Assembly (NCBI GenBank): GCA_029935325.1
Contig: JAOZKO010000168.1
Location: 1-6,283 of the forward strand
Direction: 5' to 3'
Length of the DNA stretch: 6,283 nt
From: Bacteroidales bacterium
GTDB taxonomy: Bacteria > Bacteroidota > Bacteroidia > Bacteroidales > UBA1556
Of the stretch, positions 1 to 6,228 are shown piece by piece. A program made the position numbers and the translations under genes. The first letter of the stretch is position 1, and every line of letters starts with the position of its first letter. The notes below the pieces were generated by a model that did not search any database, was not told where the DNA came from, and was given only the letters and a program-made list of their open reading frames with translations.

Positions 1-239
1 TAAAAGAGAAACAATATGAGATATTTAAATTAGTTTTTATATATCTAGAAATGTGGCATATTGAAGAGCATATTATTACTATTTAATACTCAAGTAGACA
101 CTACTTGTTCTTGTATTGATATTCTATCATGCTTTTTGCATTGAACGAATTAATGTTATAATAGCTCCTGCTAGTTCTGTCTTCATTGGTCAAAGGTGCA
201 CATAGCACATCAATTTAGGAATTAGCCAAAATGATGTCC
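1..239. other. AT-rich stretch with no recognisable feature
   Basis: There is no open reading frame of useful length on either strand, no tRNA-like fold, and no clear promoter or repeat. It lies beyond the operon terminator and may belong to the intergenic space of a neighbouring gene outside the window. Confidence 0.6.
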
Positions 240-269
240 GTAAGACGGTCATTCCTGACCGTCTATTTA
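240..269. repeat. palindromic repeat, copy 1
   Basis: A 30-bp unit identical to 296-325. It contains a hairpin with arms agacggtca (243-251) and tgaccgtct (256-264) and loop ttcc. A degenerate core (tcattcctaacc, 279-290) lies between this copy and the next. Confidence 0.85.
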
Positions 270-295
270 TTTTGATTATCATTCCTAACCAAAAA

Positions 296-325
296 GTAAG
301 ACGGTCATTCCTGACCGTCTATTTA
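296..325. repeat. palindromic repeat, copy 2
   Basis: A perfect 30-bp duplicate of 240-269, with start-to-start distance 56 bp. Its hairpin arms are 299-307 and 312-320. Bases 303-320 can instead pair with the inverted copy at 331-348 to give an 18-bp stem with one G-T pair and loop atttaaaaaa. Confidence 0.85.
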
Positions 326-330
326 AAAAA

Positions 331-353
331 AGGCGGTCAGGAATGACCACCAT
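331..353. repeat. palindromic repeat, inverted copy 3
   Basis: The core ggtcaggaatgacc (335-348) is the exact reverse complement of the core in copies 1 and 2 (ggtcattcctgacc), with changed flanks (ggc on the left, acc on the right). It directly precedes the terminator stem at 360. Mixed orientation around a shared core is typical of REP-like elements. Confidence 0.75.
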
Positions 354-391
354 ACAAAAAAAGCCACCCATCAATTAAGATAGGTGGCTTT
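353..391 (-). terminator. intrinsic terminator of the four-gene operon
   Basis: The stem aaagccacc (360-368) with ggtggcttt (383-391) is perfect over 9 bp. It extends inward by three more pairs (370-372 with 379-381) across one mismatch, leaving the loop aattaa. On the minus strand the stem is followed by seven T residues (complement of 356-362, three of them already within the stem). On the + strand the bases after the stem (gtgtaaac) are not T-rich, so the orientation is minus. It lies about 210 bases past the last stop codon, with no other gene between. Confidence 0.8.
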
Positions 392-471
392 GTGTAAACA
401 GAAAAACTGGCTCTATTATTTCTTCATTTAATATTTGCTTAGTACTACTAAATGTTGTTAGTTGTATATAA

Positions 472-592
472 AAAACGTCAAGGTCGAGGCGGATGAAGAG
501 TTGTTATTCATGAGTTTACCTTAGTAAATGATTGAATAACAACTCCAGTCCAACAGCCTGCCCCGAAATATCGGGGAAGAGATTGACGTTTT
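472..592. repeat. nested inverted-repeat element, probable dispersed repeat
   Basis: Outer arms aaaacgtcaa (472-481) and ttgacgtttt (583-592) are perfect inverted repeats enclosing two hairpins. The first has 13-bp arms, gagttgttattca (498-510) and tgaataacaactc (533-545). The second is ccccga-aata-tcgggg (561-576). Short pairs aggc (487-490) with gcct (556-559) could close the junction further, so the whole would fold as a branched stem. It begins 11 bases after the stop codon of the last gene. On the minus strand the outer stem is followed by a short T-run (complement of 471-476), so it may help end transcription. It has no open reading frame and resembles REP- or MITE-like intergenic repeats; its dispersed nature is inferred. 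Confidence 0.65.
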
Positions 593-602
593 CTTATAAC
601 AA

Positions 603-2315
603 CTATTTCACAAACAGTTTTTGAATCGAGTTATTATTAGAATCTTGAATACGTAGTATATAAGTTCCTTGTGATAACTCATTAGTATTAAGCTTAATCA
701 TATTGCTACCAGCAGTAATATTGATTTGCTCTGATGAGATTAACTGACCAGTAACATTAAACATATTGAAAGAATAGATTCCGTTTTCTTCGGTTTTTAT
801 TTCAATATTCAATACATTACTTACTGGGTTTGGATAAAGTTTAAACTCTCCAACTAAAAGGTTATTATTAACAGATGTAGTTTTTGGTACAACAGTATTA
901 TTTGTTACTATAAAGTCATTAGCATTGCTACTTCCACTAGTAGATGTTAGAGTAACAGTAATTGGTGTTGTTGTTTTACCAGCTATCTCTACCCAAATTT
1001 TATAAGTATCATAAGCTAGGTTTGCAAAAGCATAATCTCCATTAGCATCTGTTTTAGTTGTTGCAACTAATTGTAAGGTATTGTCAAGTAAATTAACAAC
1101 TGCATCAGCTGTTCCTGCTTTTGATCCTGTTCCAACATTTCCGCTGATAGAACCATTACCACCTGGTACTGAAGGAATAGTAACTAGATTGATGATTTTT
1201 GAAGTTTGGTTTGCATTTGTAATACCTACAGCTGTAGCTCCTGACCAGAAAATGATATCTCCATAGTAAGTAGGAGCAAAGTTTTGACCAATAGCAGTTG
1301 TAGTATCAGGGATAGCAAATAGATTATAGATACCGACAGCAACATTTGCGAAATAGTACCCTGTTGAATCAATTGGAGTAGAAGCAATAAATTGACTAGT
1401 TTGAGTGTCGAATAATGCAACAGTTCCTTGAAGAACCAGGCTTGAATTTGCATAAACAGACCCAGAGATTGCATATGTAAGTGTTCCTCCACTAATTATT
1501 ACGTTTTGTGTTGCAGTTGAAGTACAAGGCTGACTAGGTTGACCAGCAGTTATTGTTAGAGATACACTATAGGTGCCAGCACTAGCATAGGCATGAGTTG
1601 GATGCTGTAGATTAGAAGATGTTCCGTCACCAAAGTTCCAGTTCCATCCATAAGGAGAACCAGTTGATGCATCAATAAAGTTTATTGTATTTGGGTTTGC
1701 TGTGTCAGGATAACTATTAAATATAGCTTGGCATGTTGTTGAACCACTACCTATTGTAATAGTTTGACTAGTAGTATCAGAGCAATTTGTAGAGCTAATA
1801 ATTAAGCTAACTGTATAAGTTCCATTTGCTGCATATGTATGATTTGGATGCTGTGTTGATGCAGAGTTTCCATCACCAAAGTTCCAAGTCCAAGAGGTAG
1901 GGCTTCCTGTTGATTGGTCGTAGAAATAAATTAGGTTTAAGTTTGTGCTATCTGGGTAACTAAAAAATGCAGCAGTACAATTTGTAGGATTACCACTTAC
2001 ACAAATAGAGAAGTTAGCAGTACCAGTATTTGAAGAAGTAAACTGAGATTGCTGTTGTTGTTGGCAGTCATAAACATAAATCAGATACCCAGAATTGTTG
2101 GAAGGTACGCTTGTAAATGAATATGCTCCGTTGGCGTTAGTTGTAGTTGTGACATTATAGGGGCTACTATTACTGTCAAGGCTATAAATGTAAACAGTGT
2201 GGTTAGCAATGGCAGCCGAACCATTTGTGCTAGTAACTGTTCCGCTTATTGTCTGAGCATTCATTCCGATAGCTCCTAAGATAATAAGACTTAATGTAAG
2301 TAAACGTTTTAACAT
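603..2315 (-). CDS. secreted PKD-domain protein with T9SS sorting domain (downstream paralogue)
   Basis: A 570-residue exported protein with a signal peptide at 1-20 (MLKRLLTLSLIILGAIGMNA). Its domain order matches the preceding gene: a regulatory-like sandwich (about 21-105: TISGTVTSTNGSAAIANHTV, GAYSFTSVP), two intact PKD domains (about 113-188 with SWTWNFGDG and HTYAANGTYTVSL; about 195-275 with GWNWNFGDG and HAYASAGTYSVSL), and two more sandwiches (about 281-365 and 387-470: GSISGNVG, ANGDYAFANL, YDTYKIWVEI). A type A T9SS sorting domain closes it (about 489-570: FKLYPNPVSNVLNIEI, FNVTGQLI, SQGTYILRI, QKLFVK). The shared architecture, including PIANHWVYI against AIANHTVYI near the N-terminus, points to an old tandem duplication. 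All six cysteines precede residue 265. No catalytic motif is visible; surface display or binding is the likely role. It starts 81 bases after the upstream paralogue, without a clear Shine-Dalgarno or Bacteroidota promoter in the gap. Confidence 0.92.
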   Translation of the reverse strand: MLKRLLTLSLIILGAIGMNAQTISGTVTSTNGSAAIANHTVYIYSLDSNSSPYNVTTTTNANGAYSFTSVPSNNSGYLIYVYDCQQQQQSQFTSSNTGTANFSICVSGNPTNCTAAFFSYPDSTNLNLIYFYDQSTGSPTSWTWNFGDGNSASTQHPNHTYAANGTYTVSLIISSTNCSDTTSQTITIGSGSTTCQAIFNSYPDTANPNTINFIDASTGSPYGWNWNFGDGTSSNLQHPTHAYASAGTYSVSLTITAGQPSQPCTSTATQNVIISGGTLTYAISGSVYANSSLVLQGTVALFDTQTSQFIASTPIDSTGYYFANVAVGIYNLFAIPDTTTAIGQNFAPTYYGDIIFWSGATAVGITNANQTSKIINLVTIPSVPGGNGSISGNVGTGSKAGTADAVVNLLDNTLQLVATTKTDANGDYAFANLAYDTYKIWVEIAGKTTTPITVTLTSTSGSSNANDFIVTNNTVVPKTTSVNNNLLVGEFKLYPNPVSNVLNIEIKTEENGIYSFNMFNVTGQLISSEQINITAGSNMIKLNTNELSQGTYILRIQDSNNNSIQKLFVK

Positions 2316-2370
2316 GATAAATTGGGTTTTAAATATTAATAAAATTCTTAAATTGTGTTCTATGTATTAA

Positions 2371-2399
2371 TGATGCAGCAATATTGAAAAGTTGCATCA
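2371..2399 (-). other. short hairpin overlapping the stop codon between the two PKD genes
   Basis: The arms tgatgca (2371-2377) and tgcatca (2393-2399) are perfect inverted repeats around a 15-base centre. The TGA stop of the upstream PKD gene lies inside the right arm. No T-run follows on the minus strand, so it is not a convincing terminator. It could affect mRNA stability or the ratio of the two products, or be chance in AT-rich DNA. Confidence 0.35.
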
Positions 2400-4145
2400 A
2401 TATTTAATAAATTTCTTTGTTGATGTGCTATAACTATCAGATATTGTGATAATATAGAGTCCTGAAATTAATTCGCTTAAAGGGACTTTTATAGATGTAT
2501 TATTATTAATCTGATGCTCTTGTGCATATATTCTATTGCCAATTGCATCGTAAATAGATATTAGAACTATTTGCTGAGTCTTCGAATCAATATCTATATT
2601 TATTATAGAGCTGGCAGGATTAGGGTAAATATTAAATTTTGTAATTAATTGTTTTGCCTCCTCTTTTCCTACATAAAAATGATTAGTATCAACATGGATT
2701 TGTATGGAATCAGAATATGGCATATTGCTACTAATTAGTACTTCATAATCTAGGCTGTTGATATTAGTTAATTCTGGACGCAAATAATATGTTCCATAAA
2801 TCAAGCTATCAAAACTAAAAACGCCAAAAGCATCTGGCACAATTCCTTTTACCAAAAGCTTATTCTGATTTAATAAATAAACAATAGTGCTATTTGTATT
2901 TATGCCTACAGTATTTATAATTTTACCAGAAATTCTACCACCTCCATTACTAAAAGTCACATCTGGACTCTTGAGGCTAATTAAGGTCTGTAGTAATCCA
3001 GAACTTAGTGTTTGCTTCTCAGCGTTTTGCCATTGTAGTACATGGCTATTTGGGTTGATAGATGCCCAAGTATCGTAATAGCTATTATAATAAACTGATG
3101 AAGGTGATATCTTTGATTTTAAATAATAATTGCCATAAGGAAGTCCATTGAAAATGTAATATGTGTATGTTTGGCTAGTATCCATAATCAATGCACTTGA
3201 ATCTATCAGGGTCATTTTCTGACTTATAGGATTTTTGTCATAAAGCATTATCATTCCATAATCTAGATATGAAGTATCAGCAAAGGCATAACCATATATT
3301 GAGCCTGTATTTGACTGAGGAGCAATAGTTATGCTTTGGTTGTAATATGCAAAACAAGTATCATTTGCTTGATTATATATACTGTATGTGGTCAACTGAA
3401 CATTATATGTGCCATTGCCCGAATAAATATGAGTGATATATGGCAAGGATGCAGGTTGCGAAAATCCATCTCCAAAATCCCAATAATAAAAATCTGCTTG
3501 AGGACTATTGCTGACGGTAAAAATAACGGTATCGCCATTAATAGAATCGGTGAAGGATGTGCTGCAATTGTGAATAATAATACTAGTACAGCTTGTGTCC
3601 GAGCATGTTTGTTGAGCATTAGTTATTTCAAGACAGACCGTATTTAATGATGGGTTCGTTGGAAAAGTATAGCTGAAGTTTGCCTGAGTGCTTATTTGAG
3701 TATTATTTACATACCACTTATTATATTGGTTATTGGTTGATTGATTGAAAAAATGATAGGTTGACGGATTAATAGTGTCTTGTATAGCAGTGAATTGCGA
3801 ATTGCAGGTGGGTGCTGTTGTGCAGATTTGAAAAGCTGTAGGATTGGAGCTTGTAGTAAATACATATTTGTGATGTATAGCATTTACACAATCGTAAGTG
3901 TAAATATCAAATAGTGTTTGAGTAGCAGGAACATTATTAACATTAAAACTATAACCACCGCTAGTATCAGTTACTGTTGAGTCGATATAGTTATATTGAT
4001 TAATAGAATCATAAGCGAAAATATAGACCCAATGATTGGCTATAGGTGCACTATTCAAATTAGTTACAGAACTATTAACAAAGAGTGTAAATGCTGATGC
4101 ACTGCCACTAATTGCTAATAGAATTATTATTATTAATTTCTTCAT
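2397..4145 (-). CDS. secreted PKD-domain protein with T9SS sorting domain (upstream paralogue)
   Basis: A 582-residue exported protein. Residues 1-19 are a Sec signal peptide (MKKLIIIILLAISGSASAF). Residues 20-110 form a beta-sandwich like the carboxypeptidase regulatory domain (APIANHWVYIFAYD, GYSFNVNNVP). Two PKD-like domains follow: about 113-190 is degenerate, and about 195-275 carries the classic YYWDFGDG (220-227) and HIYSGNGTYNVQL. Two more regulatory-like sandwiches lie at about 280-360 and 403-480. The C-terminus (about 503-582: FNIYPNPASSIINIDI, YDAIGNRIY, SGLYIITI, KKFIKY) is a type A T9SS sorting domain, which takes the protein across the outer membrane and is usually cleaved for surface attachment or release. 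No enzyme motif is seen, so an adhesive, structural or ligand role is most likely. All eight cysteines lie before residue 265. ATG follows the previous stop by 2 bases, so it is cotranscribed with the beta-barrel gene. Confidence 0.9.
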   Translation of the reverse strand: MKKLIIIILLAISGSASAFTLFVNSSVTNLNSAPIANHWVYIFAYDSINQYNYIDSTVTDTSGGYSFNVNNVPATQTLFDIYTYDCVNAIHHKYVFTTSSNPTAFQICTTAPTCNSQFTAIQDTINPSTYHFFNQSTNNQYNKWYVNNTQISTQANFSYTFPTNPSLNTVCLEITNAQQTCSDTSCTSIIIHNCSTSFTDSINGDTVIFTVSNSPQADFYYWDFGDGFSQPASLPYITHIYSGNGTYNVQLTTYSIYNQANDTCFAYYNQSITIAPQSNTGSIYGYAFADTSYLDYGMIMLYDKNPISQKMTLIDSSALIMDTSQTYTYYIFNGLPYGNYYLKSKISPSSVYYNSYYDTWASINPNSHVLQWQNAEKQTLSSGLLQTLISLKSPDVTFSNGGGRISGKIINTVGINTNSTIVYLLNQNKLLVKGIVPDAFGVFSFDSLIYGTYYLRPELTNINSLDYEVLISSNMPYSDSIQIHVDTNHFYVGKEEAKQLITKFNIYPNPASSIINIDIDSKTQQIVLISIYDAIGNRIYAQEHQINNNTSIKVPLSELISGLYIITISDSYSTSTKKFIKY

Positions 4146-4147
4146 AT

Positions 4148-5563
4148 CTACTTTATTGTATAGCGCATACCTAATGAGAATCTATATTGGTATGTTTTAT
4201 AGTTATTAAAATACGTCTTGTCAAAGATAGTATTTAAATTGTATTGAAGCTCCGGACGAAGATATATCACACTCGATTCAGTCATATAATATCCCATTCC
4301 GATACCTAATACTCCATTAAATATATCATTATTTATACTATTGCTGTTTTTCTCTCTGCTCAGTACTTTTCCGCTTTGCGAATCTATAATCTGAGTTTCA
4401 CTTTGCACTATATGCGACCAAGAAATACCTCCAGCAATATCAAATACAAATTTATTATAATCAAATTTTCTTCCCACCATTAATGGTATATTTACCATAG
4501 AATATGTATTTCGGTATTGAAAATTAGCACTTACTAAAGCTGAATCGTATTCGGTATATGACTTCTCATTTGAAGTTTGATGCATTGCTAGTCCAATTAT
4601 TGGAATGGAATCAATGCCACCAGCCACATTTGTATTCCAACCGAGTACAGTATCGATATAGGTGCGATGGAATACAGTATAATAATATGTGTTAGAATCC
4701 ATTTGCATGGAGCTTGCATTATAGTTTATTTGGTCGCGGATTTGGCTGTAATTAATACCAGTTCTTATAAACCAATCGTTATAGTATGCATTAATATTAC
4801 CACCAAAATGATATGAAATTGTAGTAGAATTTTTGTTTAATTCTGGGTCAATGGTTTTAGTTGGTAAAAGTTCAATTTTTGAATGAATAATGCTAGGACC
4901 AACAAATAACTCATAATCGTAATTAATAGCATTATTAGTTGCATAATTAAAACGATTAGGCTTCTGCTCCATCTCTAGATTGTACTCATAGCTTGTGTTT
5001 AGATTAATTAATGGCATTGTTAATATAAGAACTTCATCACCATTGCTTTGGCTTTTAGCTTCTGCAATGGCCTGGTCTTGAGGGGTTGTGTTTGTTTCCC
5101 GATAGGTCGAGACTAGTCGTTGGTTGTTATTTGTTGTTTGTTGTTTGTTGTTTATTGTTTGTTGCGCATTGCTCATTGTTTGTTGCTTGTTGTCCACCTT
5201 CGCTAAAGCTTCGGTTGATGAGTTTGTTGTTTGTTGTTTGTTGTTTATTGTTTGTTGAGCATTGCTCATTGTTTGTTGTTCATTGCTTATTGTTTGTTGT
5301 TTGATGGTTTTATTTTCAATATTGTTTTCTTGTAATTGAGTTAATTCAGTTGAAGTTGATTTTTCAGTAATTAACCAACCAAAACTAATTATTGCAATAA
5401 GAGCAAGAGTTCCTATAATATATGCAGATTTACTTGCAATACCAGATAGGAACATGCTGATACTTATTCTTGTCCATAACTTTTTCGATGGTTTTACCTC
5501 ATCAAAACCGTTAAAGGCTTCCTTAAGCGAATTTTCAAATTCATCAAATTCTTTCATGACCAT
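4148..5563 (-). CDS. membrane-anchored outer-membrane beta-barrel protein, candidate anti-sigma factor
   Basis: A 471-residue protein. Residues 1-46 look cytoplasmic and contain FDEFENSLKEAFNGFDEVKP then SKKLWTRI, which resembles the short N-terminal motif (acidic start, then P-x-x-x-W) seen in Bacteroidota proteins encoded beside ECF sigma factors. Residues 47-66 form one hydrophobic helix (AYIIGTLALIAIISFGWLIT). A low-complexity linker of QQT-type heptads follows (about 89-147). From about 217 to the end, alternating aromatic and polar strands (YELFVGPSI, HFGGNINAYYNDWFIRTGINY, VNIPLMVGRKF, FSLGMRY) fit a PorT-like or porin-family beta-barrel. There is no cleavable signal peptide. The layout suggests one chain linking inner and outer membranes and controlling the sigma factor, whose stop it overlaps by one base. 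An ATG two codons in (5557) is an alternative start. The barrel is fairly secure from pattern; the anti-sigma role is inferred from position and topology only. Confidence 0.8.
   Translation of the reverse strand: MVMKEFDEFENSLKEAFNGFDEVKPSKKLWTRISISMFLSGIASKSAYIIGTLALIAIISFGWLITEKSTSTELTQLQENNIENKTIKQQTISNEQQTMSNAQQTINNKQQTTNSSTEALAKVDNKQQTMSNAQQTINNKQQTTNNNQRLVSTYRETNTTPQDQAIAEAKSQSNGDEVLILTMPLINLNTSYEYNLEMEQKPNRFNYATNNAINYDYELFVGPSIIHSKIELLPTKTIDPELNKNSTTISYHFGGNINAYYNDWFIRTGINYSQIRDQINYNASSMQMDSNTYYYTVFHRTYIDTVLGWNTNVAGGIDSIPIIGLAMHQTSNEKSYTEYDSALVSANFQYRNTYSMVNIPLMVGRKFDYNKFVFDIAGGISWSHIVQSETQIIDSQSGKVLSREKNSNSINNDIFNGVLGIGMGYYMTESSVIYLRPELQYNLNTIFDKTYFNNYKTYQYRFSLGMRYTIK
5130..5301 (-). 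repeat. heptad-coding tandem repeat tract with an internal 56-bp duplication
   Basis: Within the linker of the beta-barrel gene, the + strand shows a 7-nt period (tttgttg three times at 5130-5150 and again at 5223-5243) and a 21-nt period coding for seven-residue units such as QQTMSNA, QQTINNK and QQTTNSS. Bases 5130-5185 and 5223-5278 are the same 56 bp with a single difference (c at 5165, a at 5258), offset by 93 bp, or 31 codons. The copies are separated by a non-repeat piece coding for TEALAKVDNK. The unit is Gln-, Asn- and Thr-rich, as expected of a flexible hydrophilic tether. Confidence 0.9.
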
Positions 5564-6120
5564 TATTTTAGTCCTTGGTTTCTATATACGTTAATCTGTT
5601 TTTGAAGCAATTTCTTAGCTCTAAAAAACTGTGATTTAGAAGTTCCTTCTGAAATTTCCATTATCTCAGCAATTTCTTTATGGCTTTTGTCTTCAAAAAC
5701 ATATAAGTTAAATATTAGTCTATAACCACTCGGTAATTCTTGTATCATTTCAAGAATTTTATTGGTGGATATATCCTTCATACTTATGTTTTCTTCTTGT
5801 TCATCTTCACCAACAGTATCTTTCTCGTACCGGTCTTGCCTTTTGTTAAGGCTGACCTGTTTTCTCAAGAATTGAAGAGCTTCATTTTTTACAATCATTT
5901 TCATCCAGGCTTCAAATGAGCCCTTACCAGTTTGATGAATTTTAGTGTAAATTTTTATAAAGCTCTCGTGCAGAATGTCTTCGGCTTCAGATTTGTCTTT
6001 AGCATATCGCAAGCAGATTCCAAGCAATACTGGAGCATAAACCTTATACAGCTTAGCCCGTGCTTTTCGGCTTCCTTTTTTGCAAGCCTCAACAACTTTT
6101 TCCAACTCTTTCGAATCCAA
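5563..6120 (-). CDS. ECF-type RNA polymerase sigma-70 factor
   Basis: A 185-residue protein with the two-domain layout of extracytoplasmic-function sigma factors, which direct RNA polymerase core enzyme to a small set of promoters. Region 2 spans about residues 19-88 (ARAKLYKVYAPVLLGICLRY, then KDKSEAEDILHESFIKIY), including the DIL-ESF segment typical of region 2.2. Region 4 spans about 122-176 (ELPSGYRLIFNLYVFEDKSH followed by KEIAEIMEISEGTSKSQFFR), a helix-turn-helix that would read the -35 element. An acidic linker (about 100-113) joins them. The length is normal for the family. The start is TTG: an in-frame TAA lies five codons upstream (6133-6135), no ATG or GTG falls between, and the next methionine, near residue 73, is already inside region 2. 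The stop TAA shares one base with the ATG of the next gene (TAATG), so the two are probably translationally coupled. The family is secure; the target promoters are unknown. Confidence 0.95.
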   Translation of the reverse strand: MDSKELEKVVEACKKGSRKARAKLYKVYAPVLLGICLRYAKDKSEAEDILHESFIKIYTKIHQTGKGSFEAWMKMIVKNEALQFLRKQVSLNKRQDRYEKDTVGEDEQEENISMKDISTNKILEMIQELPSGYRLIFNLYVFEDKSHKEIAEIMEISEGTSKSQFFRAKKLLQKQINVYRNQGLK

Positions 6121-6130
6121 TTCTTCCTGC
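6121..6130 (-). promoter_or_regulatory. purine-rich ribosome-binding stretch before a TTG start
   Basis: On the minus strand GCAGGAAGAA runs directly into the TTG codon of the sigma factor gene. The AGGA core (6128-6125) leaves only 4 bases before TTG, which is short, but it is the most Shine-Dalgarno-like start context in this otherwise weak-SD operon. It supports TTG as the true start, which the in-frame stop at 6133-6135 already forces. Confidence 0.5.
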
Positions 6131-6228
6131 GTTTATGTTATGATGCACAAGAGTGGGAATAGTTGCATGGATTTTATTTATTTTTTTGGAATTTGTGTTT
6201 TATTAATCGCTGACTTTTGCTTTCTTGT

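Noticed and set aside
157..162. TATAAT hexamer resembling a -10 box
   Set aside because: Bacteroidota promoters use a different -7 element (TAnnTTTG) with a -33 TTTG; the hexamer is expected by chance in AT-rich DNA, and no gene follows it.
240..325. Two 30-bp direct repeats separated by 26 bp, like a minimal CRISPR array
   Set aside because: The spacer itself contains a degenerate copy of the repeat core, the third copy is inverted, the repeats are nearly full palindromes, and no cas gene is present.
1226..1492. Minus-strand 88-codon frame inside the downstream PKD gene
   Set aside because: It is a Leu/Gln/Ser-rich frame-shifted reading of the PKD gene, which itself encodes intact domains across this stretch.
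3336..3647. Plus-strand open frame of 103 codons
   Set aside because: It lies wholly inside the upstream PKD gene on the opposite strand, has no domain signature and no start context.
5086..5304. Plus-strand open frame of 72 codons rich in Leu, Phe, Val and Cys
   Set aside because: It is the antisense reading of the heptad repeat tract inside the beta-barrel gene; its apparent hydrophobic pattern comes from the tttgttg repeats.
5932..6162. Plus-strand open frame overlapping the start of the sigma factor gene
   Set aside because: The opposite strand codes for conserved sigma region 2; the plus-strand product shows no recognisable family.
6121..6228. Promoter of the operon upstream of the sigma factor
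   Set aside because: No TAnnTTTG element with a well-spaced -33 box could be found on the minus strand, so no promoter is called even though one is expected here.
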